Assembly: GCA_963832875.1 (NCBI GenBank) | Contig: CAWHWB010000001.1 | Coordinates: 39,463 to 103,462 of the forward strand | Length of the DNA stretch: 64,000 bases | Direction of reading: 5' to 3' | Source of the DNA: AP-15 sp963832875 | GTDB taxonomy: Bacteria > Pseudomonadota > Alphaproteobacteria > ATCC43930 > CGMCC-115725 | In this document: positions 30,186-40,261 of the stretch, piece after piece | How the letters are laid out: every line of letters begins with the position of its first letter | Position numbering within the stretch: position 1 is the first letter of the stretch | Notes under the pieces: model-generated | What the model was told of the DNA's origin: nothing | The model's input: only the letters and a program-made list of their open reading frames with translations | Database searches by the model: none | Translations under genes and position numbers: made by a program

Positions 30186-32226
30186 ATGTCGATCGACGAA
30201 CGTGCCAGCGTCTGCACCTTCGATTGTCCCGACGCCTGCAGCCTGACCGTCCGAGTCGATGACGGCCACATCCTCGAAGTGCGCGGCTCGGATGCGGTGC
30301 CGTACACTGCGGGGGTCATCTGCAACAAGGTCGCCCGGAGCATGGGTGATTTCGTGCACGGACCACAGCGTCTGCTTCACCCGCTACGTCGCATCGGACA
30401 GAAGGGTTCCAGACAATTCGAGCGTATCTCGTGGGATACGGCGCTTGACGAGATCCATCAGCGGGTGAGCGACATCACTCGCCGGTGGGGCCCCGGGGCG
30501 GTGATGCCGTTGAACTATGCCGGACCGCACGGCTTCCTCGCCGGCGACAGCATGTCCTCGCGTTTCTTCAATCGGCTGGGCGCCACCCAGCTCTACCGGC
30601 GGGCCCTGTGTGGTGGCGTGCGCAGCGAGGCATGGGCCGGGACCTACGGGGCCGTACCCGGGTGCCCGCCCGAGTACGCCGAGCACGCCAAGCTCAACGT
30701 CGTCTGGGGCAACAACGCGACCGTCGCCAATCTGCACCTCGTCCGGTGCGTCAGCCATGCGAGGCGAAAGGGCGGCAAGCTGGTGGTCGTCGACCCGCTG
30801 CGCACCAAGATCGCCGAGCAGGCCGATCTGCATCTGCAACTGCTACCCGGCACCGACGTGCTCCTCGCCTGGTCCGTCGCCGCGGAGCTCGAGCGATTGG
30901 GTTCGCTGGACGACGCGTTCATCGCCGCCAATGTGCTCGGGGCCGAGGAGTTCATGGCACTGGCGCGTGCCTGGCCGGCGGCTCGGGCAGCGGTGGCCTG
31001 CGGGCTGCAAGAGAGCCAGATCCTGACCTTCGCACATTGGCTGGCCGAGGCCGAACCGCTCGTCCTGGCGCCGGGCAACGGGCTCGAACGTGGCCGCAAT
31101 GGAGGCAGCGGCATCAGGGCCGCGATCGCTTTGCCGGCGCTGCTCGGCCGGCTCGGTAAGGGCAGCGGCATCATTCTCGGCGCCAGCAACGCCTTTCCCA
31201 AAACCCCGGCCAAATTGCAGCGGCCTGATCTGGTGCCGGCGGGCACCCGCACGCTCAACATCAACGATATCGGCCGGCATCTTGTCGAGGACGACATCGA
31301 CCCGCCGCTGCGCGCGTTGTTCATCTACAACCACAATCCGATCGTCGTGCACCCCGACCAGAACCGGATGCGGCGGGGGCTCGCACGCGAAGATGTGTTC
31401 GCCGTCGGTATCGAATTGACGATGACCGAAAGCATGACCCATTGCGACGTGGTGCTGCCGGCGGCGACCCACTTCGAATATGCCGATCTCTATCCCTCCT
31501 ACGGGCATCACTGGCTGCAGCGCGCCGAGGCGGTGATCCCGCCACTGGGTGAATCGCTGCCGAACACCGAAATCTTCCGGCGTCTTGCCGCGCGCTTCGG
31601 CTTCGAGGAGCCCTGCTTCAAGGCCTCCGATGAGGAGCTGATGGACGATGCCGTCGATATCGCCGATCCCCGGCTCGCAGGCACCCGACCGAGCCAGATT
31701 TCGACCGGCAAGGCGCTGCAGATGACGGGACCAGACGGCAAGCCACTGGTCCTGTTCGACAACGTCTTTCCGGCGACGCCGTCGGGCAAGATCGAGCTCA
31801 AATCCGAAACCTTGGCCAAGAGATGGGGTGCCGCTGCTTTGCTGCCGGGTTGGCGCGAGCGGGATGCCGCATATCCTCTGATGCTGATCTCGCCGGCTTC
31901 CAACAAGCGCATCTCCTCGACCCTTGGCGGGCTGGCCGGTTCGCGCAAGGCATCGCCGCTGCTGATGAACCCGGAGGACGCGGCACGGCGGAATCTTGCG
32001 CGCGGCATCGAGGTGCGGGTGTGGAACCGACCGTGGCGAGGTCATCCTGCCGCTCGAGGTGACCGACAAGGTGCCGCCGGGGGTCGTTGCCGGCGAGAAG
32101 GGCGCATGGTTGTCGACGAGCCGCACCGGTCAGACGATCTCGGCTCTCGTTTCCGCCGATCTGCGGGCGGATCTCGCCGAAGGCGCCTGCTTCAACGATA
32201 CGCCGGTCGAGGTCAGCCCCGCTTGA
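30186..32226 (+). pseudogene. Molybdopterin oxidoreductase, frameshift near the C-terminus
   Basis: A DMSO-reductase-family molybdoenzyme of about 680 residues. The N-terminal 4Fe-4S motif is CTFDCPDAC (cysteines 10, 14 and 18) with a fourth cysteine in GVICNKV (about 46). The cofactor-binding domains follow (LNVVWGNNATVANLH, then GGKLVVVDP). No Tat signal is present, so it is cytoplasmic. Near 32027 the frame shifts (one extra base in tggaaccgacc). The proper C-terminal domain (GEVILPLEVTDKVPPGVVAG, then TGQTISALVSADL) continues in another frame to 32226. The uncorrected protein loses the end of the pterin-binding domain. Partner subunits are not adjacent and the substrate is unknown. Confidence 0.85.
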
Positions 32227-32231
32227 GGTAG

Positions 32232-32691
32232 AACCTGCGGCACGCACATGCCAAGCGCGCATGGTGGCGCCGAGTGCGACGCCGTATCAATCCCTCCGAG
32301 ATCCGCAAAGGGCGCCGGACTTCCGTAGTTGCCCGATACCATTGAAAAACTCGTCGGCCGGAAAGATTTGAGAACTCTGATCTTGCCGCTGGTAGTATAT
32401 GATCCCATCGATCTGCTAATATTCTTACCGAGACTGGTGCCTGTTGGACGTAGATCCAAGTTTTTCAACAGTATCGCCCCTTTCCGGACCTTGAGCCTCT
32501 GGTCACTCGGCGGGCGAACCTCGTCATGAATTGAGACCGGCGCCATCTGGGAGGCGAGCAATACCAGCGCACCCAAAAAGGACATTGCCCTTCAACTAAA
32601 TGGCGGTGGAAGCACCGGCCAGAGGAGCGTCGATCGACAGTCGACAGGGATGCTATTTGCCCCGACGAACAATCTCAGGCGTCCCGTTCTC
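32232..32691. other. Intergenic region, nothing recognised
   Basis: About 460 bases between two convergent genes, with no supported coding frame. It is somewhat richer in A and T than its neighbours. Confidence 0.4.
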
Positions 32692-34581
32692 TCACCAAGC
32701 GGCATGGGACGGCGGATTGCCCGCTAACCGGGCTTGCGCAGCGAGCCGAATGGACGCGTTCACCGCGCCGTAGCCGCGATAGCCGCGCCGCTCGACAATC
32801 TCGAAAAAGAAGCCCCCTTGCAGCGTCTGCGTATAGACATGGAAGAACTCGGCGCCGCCATCGCGATCGTAGAGAATATTTCCTTCGCGCAACCGGTCGA
32901 TCTGCGCGGCGTCAAGATCGGTTCGCGCCTCCAGGTCGTCGTAGTAATTCTCAGGAATCGGCAAGAGTTCCACACCGTTGGCGCGCAACCGCTTGACAGT
33001 GCGGAATATGTCATCGGTAGCGAGCGCAATCTGCTGCACTCCCGAGCCGAAGAAATCGTTAAGAAATCGCGATGCGAGCGTATGCCGACTCTGCGAGGCG
33101 TTGAGGACGAGGCGGATGGCGCCTCCCTCCGCCTCGACCGCCTGACTCTGGACCACGCCGCCCGGATCAATAACATCCTGGACCGGCGCCTTCCTGAGGT
33201 CGAGTAGCGAGGTGTAGAAGAGCAGCCAAGTCAACATCTCCTCGTACTGCATCGACTGCGACAGGTGATCGAACCGGGTGAGGCCGGCGTCTCCTTGGTC
33301 ACTCGCCGCGACCTGCTCAAAATCCACGTCCCAAAGCCGGCCCAGCTCGGTCTTCCCATCAACGAAATAAAGGAGGCTGCCTCCAAGCCCGCGCACCGCC
33401 GGGATGTCGAGCTCGCCTGGTCCTACCGCCTGGCCAAACGGCTGATCGAGCAGCCCGACCGCGCGCTCGATCGTCGCCGAGGCGTCATTGACCCGCAGCG
33501 CCATCGCGCAGACCGACGGCCCGTGTGTGATATTGAAAGAATGGGCGAAGCCTTCCATCTCGCGGTTCACGACAATGTTGATGTCGCCTTGACGCCAGCG
33601 CACCACCGCCTTCGACCTGTGGACACCCGCGCGGGCGAAACCCAACGCTTGCAGGACGTATTCGAAGGCTGCTGCGGATGACTGGTCCATGGCGAACTCG
33701 AGGAATTCGATGGCTTCGACACGCGAGCGCGGTGGCAGCGATGGTGTGTCGGGAAGCTCGACCCCCGTGGTCTGGTGCAGCTCGTCCAGCATAAAGACGA
33801 GCGAGCGCTGCCCGTCGATCGCGATGCCCCGCGGCGAGCCTGCGCGGAAGCGGTCACTGAAGATCTCGAGCGAGAGGAGCCCGTCGAATCCGGTCGCCTG
33901 AAGTGCAGCCATGAAGGGCTGGAGGGCGAGATCGCCCTGGCCGGGGAAGCAGCGGTAGTGGCGGCTCCAGGACAGATAGTCCATGTCGAGCAGCGGAGCA
34001 TCCGCTACCTGGACGAGGAAGACGCGGTCCTTGGGAATAGCCCGGATCGGCCCCAGGTCGGTGCCGCGAACGAGGATGTGGAATGTGTCCAGGACAAGGC
34101 CAACCGAGGGGTGGTTGGCGCGCCGCACCACCTCCCAGGAATCCCGGTAATCGTTGATGTGCCGCCCCCAAGCGAGCGCCTCAAAGGCGATGCGCAAGCC
34201 TCGCTTCGCCGCGCGTTCTCCGAGTTCACCGAAATCGGTGGCGGCGCGGTCAATCCCGCCGAGTGCATCCGGCGAGACGTTGCTGCAGACTAGGAGGAGG
34301 TCGCAGCCGAGTTCCTGCATTACGTCGAACTTCCGCTCGGCGCGCGCGAAGACCTTGGCGCGCCCCGGCTCGGGCATTCCCTCGAAATCGCGGAACGGTT
34401 GGAAGGTAATCGTGCGAAGACCAAGATCCTCGACCATTCGGCGGATCTCGGCGGGTGTGCCGTTGAACGACAAAAGATCGTTCTCGAAGATCTCTACGCC
34501 GCGGAACTGCGCCTTCGCGATCGCCGCGAGCTTCTCGTCCAACGTGCCGCTCAACGATACCGTGGCAATTGCGGTCTGCAC
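32692..34581 (-). CDS. quiC: Bifunctional 3-dehydroshikimate dehydratase / HPPD-like protein
   Basis: A 629-residue fusion protein. Residues 1 to about 270 form a xylose-isomerase-like TIM barrel (FRGVEIFENDLLSF, then LVLDTFHILVRGTD and LSLEIFSDRFRAG). It converts 3-dehydroshikimate to protocatechuate using a divalent metal. Residues about 285-610 are two vicinal-oxygen-chelate modules like 4-hydroxyphenylpyruvate dioxygenase (FLEFAMDQSSAAAFEYVLQA, and near the end FFHVYTQTLQGGFFFEIVER). This is the QuiC1 architecture of soil bacteria growing on quinate or shikimate. It is followed upstream on the same strand by a shikimate dehydrogenase, which supplies its substrate. The frame is intact. Confidence 0.9.
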   Translation of the reverse strand: MQTAIATVSLSGTLDEKLAAIAKAQFRGVEIFENDLLSFNGTPAEIRRMVEDLGLRTITFQPFRDFEGMPEPGRAKVFARAERKFDVMQELGCDLLLVCSNVSPDALGGIDRAATDFGELGERAAKRGLRIAFEALAWGRHINDYRDSWEVVRRANHPSVGLVLDTFHILVRGTDLGPIRAIPKDRVFLVQVADAPLLDMDYLSWSRHYRCFPGQGDLALQPFMAALQATGFDGLLSLEIFSDRFRAGSPRGIAIDGQRSLVFMLDELHQTTGVELPDTPSLPPRSRVEAIEFLEFAMDQSSAAAFEYVLQALGFARAGVHRSKAVVRWRQGDINIVVNREMEGFAHSFNITHGPSVCAMALRVNDASATIERAVGLLDQPFGQAVGPGELDIPAVRGLGGSLLYFVDGKTELGRLWDVDFEQVAASDQGDAGLTRFDHLSQSMQYEEMLTWLLFYTSLLDLRKAPVQDVIDPGGVVQSQAVEAEGGAIRLVLNASQSRHTLASRFLNDFFGSGVQQIALATDDIFRTVKRLRANGVELLPIPENYYDDLEARTDLDAAQIDRLREGNILYDRDGGAEFFHVYTQTLQGGFFFEIVERRGYRGYGAVNASIRLAAQARLAGNPPSHAAW

Positions 34582-34659
34582 GTTAGCCTCCTCTTAGCTG
34601 CCACATGCCGCCACTTTTCTCTGGCTGTAGACCGGACTTTGAAACAAGCTAATGCGAAA

Positions 34660-35493
34660 TCAATAAGATACCTTGGCTACGCTGCGAAGCTCCTCGGGCG
34701 TCGTCGTGCCATAGCCAAAGAATTCGAGATAGGCCGGGATCTGCTCGAAGAGCATGTCAGTCCCGACCTGGTATCGGCATCCGCGCGCAGAGGCGGCCAG
34801 GAGTAGGGGCGTCATTTCGTGTTTCAAGACTACCTCGCCGACAAAGGTTTTGCGGTCGAGTTGGGTCGGGTCGATGGGAAGCGGGTCGCCGGTCTTCATC
34901 CCGAGCGGCGTCGCGTTGACGACAAGATCGTATCCAGCGGGGTCGTTGTGGCGGACCTCGATCCGGAGCGCCGGATAGTACTGACGGAGACGGGCGGCGA
35001 GCCTGTGTGCCGATGCGGGATGGATATCAAATAGCGCTATCGACCCGGGGCTGTCGGCGGCAATTGACGCGGCGATCGCCGAGCCCACTCCGCCGGTTCC
35101 GACGACGAGGCACGCCGCGCCACCGAATTGGAAGCCTTTGCGCTTCACCCCGCGCGTGAACCCGGCGCCATCGAACATGTCGCCTAGCAAGGTACCATCA
35201 GGCCTTCGCAGGATCGCATTGCAGGACCCTGCCACCGTCACCGTCGTACTGCACTCGTCGAGCAGTCCGACAGTCGTCACCTTGTGCGGCATCGTGACGA
35301 GGGCGCCGCGGATGTTGGTAAGGCGAAAGATGGATTTCAGGAAATTCGGGTAATCCTCCGCCTTAACCCCCATCGGCACGACGAAAGCATCGATCCCTGC
35401 CTTCTCGAAATAGGGATTGTAGATCAGCGGTGCTTTGAAGGTCGCGGTCGGGTAGCCGATATGCGCGATCAAGGTTGTCCTGCCATCGACCAT
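34660..35493 (-). CDS. Shikimate dehydrogenase (AroE/YdiB-like)
   Basis: A 277-residue NAD(P)-dependent enzyme oxidising shikimate to 3-dehydroshikimate (or the reverse). It begins MVDGRTTLIAHIGYPTATFK, where the S-x-S substrate motif of classic AroE is altered. GALVTMPHKVTTV carries the catalytic lysine and VVGTGGVGSAIAAS is the nucleotide-binding loop. VNATPLGMK and the conserved QxG-type end are present. The ATG at 35493 is chosen for its AGGAG ribosome site. It is the upstream member of a pair with the dehydratase gene, 78 bases apart, so a catabolic role in shikimate/quinate use is more likely than biosynthesis. Confidence 0.88.
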   Translation of the reverse strand: MVDGRTTLIAHIGYPTATFKAPLIYNPYFEKAGIDAFVVPMGVKAEDYPNFLKSIFRLTNIRGALVTMPHKVTTVGLLDECSTTVTVAGSCNAILRRPDGTLLGDMFDGAGFTRGVKRKGFQFGGAACLVVGTGGVGSAIAASIAADSPGSIALFDIHPASAHRLAARLRQYYPALRIEVRHNDPAGYDLVVNATPLGMKTGDPLPIDPTQLDRKTFVGEVVLKHEMTPLLLAASARGCRYQVGTDMLFEQIPAYLEFFGYGTTTPEELRSVAKVSY

Positions 35494-35811
35494 TCCGGTC
35501 TCCTCTGGCGATACGGGCGGAACAGACTCGTTGCGAGAGAGTGAGCGCACGGGTCAAGCAAGATCGTCATTGACATTGAACGTACCAGTTAGTTAATTTT
35601 CTGCAACAAAATCCTGTGGGAGGCGGCGATCAAGCGAATTGAGTGGAACGCCAAATATCCCATCCAAACCTCTTCCTTCGCCCGTAGGGCGTTCGGAGCG
35701 TTTAAGCTGCCGATCTGCCGGTGGTGACGCCGGTGAGGGCGTGTGCCGACATCTTGCTGCTCGACTTTACGAATCCAGATTATCGTTAGGGAGGAAGTGA
35801 TGAGTTAAGAC
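35494..35811. promoter_or_regulatory. Divergent intergenic region
   Basis: Separates the shikimate operon (minus) from the secreted Asp-box gene (plus). Both promoters must be here. I found no clear operator. The stretch around 35590 (ttagttaattttctgcaac) is locally AT-rich. Confidence 0.4.
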
Positions 35812-37347
35812 GTGATGGGGACTGTACTCAGATCCACCAGGATTTTGGTAAGATCACTGCTTGCAGCGAGTGTTTTGTTATTGGTCTTTCCTGGCGGCGC
35901 GGCATGGGCTGACTTAAACACGATCTCGCTCGTCAACATAAGCCACAACGCATCATACGATCCGCTTTGTCCAGTCCTTGCGGGTTATCCTGCGGGCGGT
36001 TGCCGTGGGTCACTGTTGCCCGAAGTTTGGGTGGCCCCACATAACCCCAACGTCGTCGCCGTGGCCTATCGGACATACGGGCTCCCCATCAACACGAACG
36101 CGGCCGAGGACGCGCGAACTGCAGACGCCCACGTCTCCATCTCATTTGATTCCGGCAACAAGTTTAGAGACACGAACCTGATGCCGATTTTGAGAGAACC
36201 CGCCGTCAATATTGATGAACCCGAGCCGGACCTGTACTTCTGCAACTTACCGCACGTCGCTTTCAGTTCCGACGGTTACGTGTTCGCCGGCTGCTCGTTT
36301 TTCACGCCGCTCGGCAACATTGGTCCGCTACCCAAGCAAGGGCGCGTGACGGTCACTACTTCCAGGGATTTCGGGTTTACGTGGAGCGCCCCGACGTACG
36401 GCCTCAGGATCGGCAATTTTGCGCCTGGGCTCACCGGCCTTAGCGGCGGCACGGCGCCACAGGACACACCCTGGGACGCGTCTCACGGGTTCAGCGACCC
36501 GCAGGGACCCTATTACACGACCGCCGGTGGATACGTCGTGGTCTCTCTTGACCACGCCAAGACCTGGGGCACTGTCTACGAGGTGGATTCCCAATCGCTG
36601 CCCGGCTGGACCGTGAGCGGGGTCGGCGTGATGAACGCGGCATATGGTGTGTTGGGCGCGCCATTTGCCGCCAGTGCGACTCCGATTCCAGGATCGGTCT
36701 GCCCGTGCCTTGGGTATGCAACCAGCCTGAACTATGGCAAGACATGGAGCGCACAACTCGTTGCCGAGGCCGACCAATTCAATAGCAATACCTCGGGAGA
36801 CACGGCGCGGTCCCCGTTCTCCGCTTCGGACCCGTCAACCCCTGGCATCCGCGTTGCTATCAGCGCATACACGCCGGACCATACATCGGTGCAGGTCTTC
36901 TACACTGAAGACGGTGGGCGCAAATGGAAGTCGGCGGCGGCAATGCCTTACCCAACGGGCGTCAACGTCACCACCGCATCCCACGTTGGAGTCGGATATA
37001 CGCTCGATGGCCGGATCCTCCTTGTCTGGCGCGGGTTCCAGCAGTCGGGCGCGTTTGACACGTTTGCGACGCTCCTTAACGGGGACCACCAGTTTGGACC
37101 GACGATCAGGGTCAGCCCTCAGTCGTCAACCTACCCCCTCATCACCGATCAAGCAGCCTGTGTCGAGGCCTTCCCGCAGCCACCAACTAGGGCGTGCTAC
37201 GACACTACGAGTGGTGGCGGAGATTTTAGTACCTGGATCACGGGCAATTATCGGTACGCATTCGTCGGCTTCCCCTATATTCCCGACGGCTTGCACGAGG
37301 ACATCTATTTCGCCAAGATCCCGCTGTCGACCATGTATAAGCGCTAG
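35812..37347 (+). CDS. Secreted sialidase-like (Asp-box/BNR) beta-propeller protein
   Basis: A 511-residue exported protein. The signal peptide (RILVRSLLAASVLLLVFPGG, cleavage after AWA) is followed by repeated Asp-box-like turns: SRDFGFTWS, SLDHAKTWG, SLNYGKTWS and TEDGGRKWK. These are the S-x-D-x-G-x-T-W signatures of BNR/sialidase propellers. I do not see the arginine triad arrangement of true sialidases, so a catalytic role is not claimed; binding or structural roles are possible. Cysteine pairs (CPVLAGYPAGGC, CPCLG) suit an extracytoplasmic location. The base composition is less GC-biased than its neighbours, which hints at transfer. Confidence 0.75.
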   Translation: MMGTVLRSTRILVRSLLAASVLLLVFPGGAAWADLNTISLVNISHNASYDPLCPVLAGYPAGGCRGSLLPEVWVAPHNPNVVAVAYRTYGLPINTNAAEDARTADAHVSISFDSGNKFRDTNLMPILREPAVNIDEPEPDLYFCNLPHVAFSSDGYVFAGCSFFTPLGNIGPLPKQGRVTVTTSRDFGFTWSAPTYGLRIGNFAPGLTGLSGGTAPQDTPWDASHGFSDPQGPYYTTAGGYVVVSLDHAKTWGTVYEVDSQSLPGWTVSGVGVMNAAYGVLGAPFAASATPIPGSVCPCLGYATSLNYGKTWSAQLVAEADQFNSNTSGDTARSPFSASDPSTPGIRVAISAYTPDHTSVQVFYTEDGGRKWKSAAAMPYPTGVNVTTASHVGVGYTLDGRILLVWRGFQQSGAFDTFATLLNGDHQFGPTIRVSPQSSTYPLITDQAACVEAFPQPPTRACYDTTSGGGDFSTWITGNYRYAFVGFPYIPDGLHEDIYFAKIPLSTMYKR

Positions 37348-37570
37348 CTTTGCGGTGAAACGCATCCCGCCTGCGTGGAGCAGCGAGGTGGGAGCGCGGG
37401 AATGAGCCCGCAGTCTCGGGCCGGGCGAGATTCAGATCTCGTTCCGGTCCCGAAACGGCGTATCAGCACATTGCTGAGACTATAGTAAACTCTATACCGG
37501 TGCCGTCCCGTTGCTGGGAGGGTCGCCGGGCGGCTTCATCCTCGGCGACTTGCGACGTATCCAAATCGCT

Positions 37571-38302
37571 TCAGCACTTGTCTCCTCTATCTCGCTGTAA
37601 GAGGTGGATCACCGCATCGGCAATCATCTGCTTGTGGCTTCTGCGCAGATCCGGCGCGGAGAGATCGCGGCCAAACAGGGTGCCGAAAGTCGCGCTGTTC
37701 GAGACCCGAAAGAAACAGAACGCGCTGATCATCATATGGACGTCGACTGGATCGACGCCTTCGCGGAAGGCGCCGCGGTCGCGGCCGCGCTTCAAGATCG
37801 CAGCAAGGGTATCGATCGCAGTCATATTGAGATCGCGGATCGCGGGCGAGGCCGCGAGATACCGCGCATGATGAATGTTTTCAAAGGTGACAAGCCGGAT
37901 AAAGTCCGGATAGGCTTCGTCGTACTCGAAAGTGGACTCGACAAGGCGACGGATCGCTACCTCGGGCTCCAGCTCGTCCAATTTTAACGCGCTCTCCATC
38001 GCGCGAATTTCGGCATATACCTTTTCGAGAACGGCAGTGTAGAGCTTCTCCTTGCCGCCAAAATAGTAATAGATCATGCGCTTAGTCGTGCGTGTGCGCG
38101 CCGCGATCGCGTCTATCCTCGCGCCGCTCAAGCCGCGCGCGGCAAACTCCCTGGTCGCTGCGGCCAGGATTTCGCGCTTAGTGCGCTCGGCATCATGCTT
38201 GCGGCCCGGGATCTCGCGATCCGCCCGGCGCACTGCACTCTCAGGGCTGATCGTCGCCGCTCTCCCAGAAGTCGTCATAACGTGGGCTTTATAGTGGGTC
38301 AT
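37571..38302 (-). CDS. TetR family transcriptional regulator
   Basis: A 243-residue regulator. The TetR N-terminal HTH is clear: RTKREILAAATREFAARGLS, then AIAARTRTTKRMIYYYFGGK (about residues 40-85). The C-terminal ligand domain resembles the TetR_C of RutR-like proteins (EYDEAYPDFIRLVTFENIHH). The first ATG (38302) is used, with GGGG upstream; an in-frame ATG at 38278 is an alternative. It faces away from the secreted protein and lies near the dehydrogenase and transferase genes, so it may control them, but its operator was not identified. Confidence 0.9.
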   Translation of the reverse strand: MTHYKAHVMTTSGRAATISPESAVRRADREIPGRKHDAERTKREILAAATREFAARGLSGARIDAIAARTRTTKRMIYYYFGGKEKLYTAVLEKVYAEIRAMESALKLDELEPEVAIRRLVESTFEYDEAYPDFIRLVTFENIHHARYLAASPAIRDLNMTAIDTLAAILKRGRDRGAFREGVDPVDVHMMISAFCFFRVSNSATFGTLFGRDLSAPDLRRSHKQMIADAVIHLLQRDRGDKC

Positions 38303-38774
38303 ACCATGAGCCCCTTATCACGACGGAAATATTCGCGAACATACCGCCAAGGAGAATTTTGCTGATCCGATCGGTTTGAACTCGTCGGTCTCGATCGGTC
38401 CGTTGAACTTCCGACCCTCTGTCGGGTGGGATGAAAATAATTCTGGTGATGTAAAGGCCCCATATTCGGTTCTCTTTCGCGCTTCTTAATACCGCTCTAT
38501 GTTCCGACGAGGTCTTCCCCCTCAGCAAGCACTTTTCAAACCGCAAGCTCCGCAGAGGATGGGCTTCCGGGCTTCCTGGTGGTCTCGGGTGCGCACCTTT
38601 TGACTGACCGGCATGGCCAACGCGCAGTGAGTGGCCGCTGAGGGTTGGACCCTTGCCTGTTATTCTCGACCCGGCGAACGATCGCCGACGGCCGCATCGC
38701 CGCCGTTGGATGAATGTCATCCGGCATCAATCCGAGCCGCAGGCAGCGGCTGCTAACTCCTCTGCGTCGAGGGC
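38303..38774. other. Intergenic region, nothing recognised
   Basis: About 470 bases upstream of the TetR gene. No coding frame with family features. It should contain the TetR promoter. Confidence 0.4.
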
Positions 38775-39569
38775 CTATTGCGCGGTGATGCCGCCGTCGA
38801 TGACGAGCCCTGCGCCGGTCATGAAGGCGGCGTCGTCAGAGGCGAGGAACACGATGCCATTGGCGATATCGTCGGGTGTTCCCATGCGGCCGATCGGCAG
38901 ACGCTCGATGACTTGGCGACGCGCCGCCTCGATGTCGTTGGTGCCGAGATTGCGCGCCCGCGTGACCAGCACCTGGTCGCCCATATCGGTGTCGATCGTA
39001 CCGGGATGCATTGAGTTGACCCGAATGCGGTATCCCTTGCGGGCAAATTCGAGCGCGGCAGATTTTGTGAACAGCGTCACCCCGCCTTTGGTCATCGAGT
39101 AGAGCGGGTCTTGCGTCGAACCGACGAGGCCGGCGGTCGAGGCGAGGTTGACGATGGCGCTCCCGTGAGGGCTGTGCTGCGCCGCCTCGCGCAGCGCCGG
39201 CAGACACAGCTTGGTGCCGAGGAACACGCCGGTCAGGTTGACCGCGCATAGCCGTTCCCATTCGGCGAGGCTGGCGGCTTCGATATCCTTGCCGAGAAAC
39301 AGCCCAGCGTTATTGACCAGGATGTCGAGCTTGCCGAAACGGCCGAGGGCCGCGGCGATTGCGTCGGTCCAATCCGCCTCGCTAGTCACGTCGAGATGGA
39401 CGTAGAGAGCCGCGTCGCCGAGCGTGCGAGCCGTCTCGCGGCCACGTTCGTCGAGCAGGTCGCCGATCGCCACCGTGGCGCCAGCCTCGACCATCAGCCT
39501 CGCAGTCTCGCCGCCGATGCCACGCGCTGCCCCGGAGATCAGCGCCACCTTGCCGTCCAGTCGGTTCAT
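38775..39569 (-). CDS. Short-chain dehydrogenase/reductase
   Basis: A 264-residue classical SDR. It shows the TGxxxGxG-type cofactor loop (SGAARGIGGETA), LDILVNNAGL, the catalytic serine in LASTAG and the Y-x-x-x-K pair in PLYSMTKGG. An acidic residue after beta-2 (AIGDLLDERG) suggests NAD preference. The end MTGAGLVIDGGITAQ is typical of hydroxysteroid or cyclic-alcohol dehydrogenases. The actual substrate is unknown. It is 75 bases downstream of the glutathione S-transferase gene on the same strand, so they may form an operon. Confidence 0.92.
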   Translation of the reverse strand: MNRLDGKVALISGAARGIGGETARLMVEAGATVAIGDLLDERGRETARTLGDAALYVHLDVTSEADWTDAIAAALGRFGKLDILVNNAGLFLGKDIEAASLAEWERLCAVNLTGVFLGTKLCLPALREAAQHSPHGSAIVNLASTAGLVGSTQDPLYSMTKGGVTLFTKSAALEFARKGYRIRVNSMHPGTIDTDMGDQVLVTRARNLGTNDIEAARRQVIERLPIGRMGTPDDIANGIVFLASDDAAFMTGAGLVIDGGITAQ

Positions 39570-39643
39570 GCCGGCCCTCCTCAGGCGGCTCCGCGATCAT
39601 CCTATTCGGGCTCGCGAGCCGAGAACTCGCCCGAGGTCCGCGG

Positions 39644-40261
39644 TCAGTTTTCGAGCTTCATGCCTTTTTGCACGGCGGGTCGCGAACCAATCCGCTCGCG
39701 CCAGCCTTGCAGATCCTTCAGACCGGCACTGTCGGGGAGCGCCTTGCGGCCGGCATAAATTGGGTAGACCGCCAGATCGGCGGCGGTGATTTCGTTGCCG
39801 GCCAGATACCGCGTCTCGGCAAGCTGCTCGTCGGCAAAGCGCCACAGATTGACGAAGCGGTCCTCGTAGAACTTGATCGCCGAATCTGGCACCTTTTCCG
39901 GCATCCGCGCGCCGAGAAAGAAGATGGTCTGGTTGACCGACGCGTAGTCGGCGGCGCCTTCGGCCATCCATTGGAACATCCGTACCCGGGCGACCGGGTC
40001 CGACGGCAGAAACTTGCCAGTCTTTTCGCAGAGATACATCAGGATCGCCCAGGACTGGATCACGGTTAGGGACTTTCCGCCCGGCCCCTCAGGATCGATC
40101 AGGGTCGGGATGCGCGCAGTCGGGTTGATCTCTAAGTAGCCGGCGGCCTTCTGGTCGCCCTGCCCCAGATTGAGCACATGGATCTTGCACGGAACCCCGC
40201 ATTCGTTGACCGCGATCGCGGCCCGCTGCCCATTGCCGGTGCCGGCGGTATAAAGCTCCAT
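39644..40261 (-). CDS. Glutathione S-transferase
   Basis: A 205-residue cytosolic GST. The thioredoxin-like N-terminal domain begins MELYTAGTGNGQRAAIAVNE and holds the cis-proline region ARIPTLID and the gamma-glutamyl-binding segment VIQSWAILMYLCEKTG. The helical C-terminal domain contains YLAGNEITAADLAVYPIY, the N-capping/hydrophobic staple motif. Relatives conjugate glutathione to electrophiles or act as disulfide reductases in aromatic degradation. The next gene downstream is the SDR at 38775. Confidence 0.92.
   Translation of the reverse strand: MELYTAGTGNGQRAAIAVNECGVPCKIHVLNLGQGDQKAAGYLEINPTARIPTLIDPEGPGGKSLTVIQSWAILMYLCEKTGKFLPSDPVARVRMFQWMAEGAADYASVNQTIFFLGARMPEKVPDSAIKFYEDRFVNLWRFADEQLAETRYLAGNEITAADLAVYPIYAGRKALPDSAGLKDLQGWRERIGSRPAVQKGMKLEN

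Noticed and set aside
30843..32126. 427-codon minus-strand frame
   Set aside because: Antisense of the molybdopterin oxidoreductase, with low-complexity composition.
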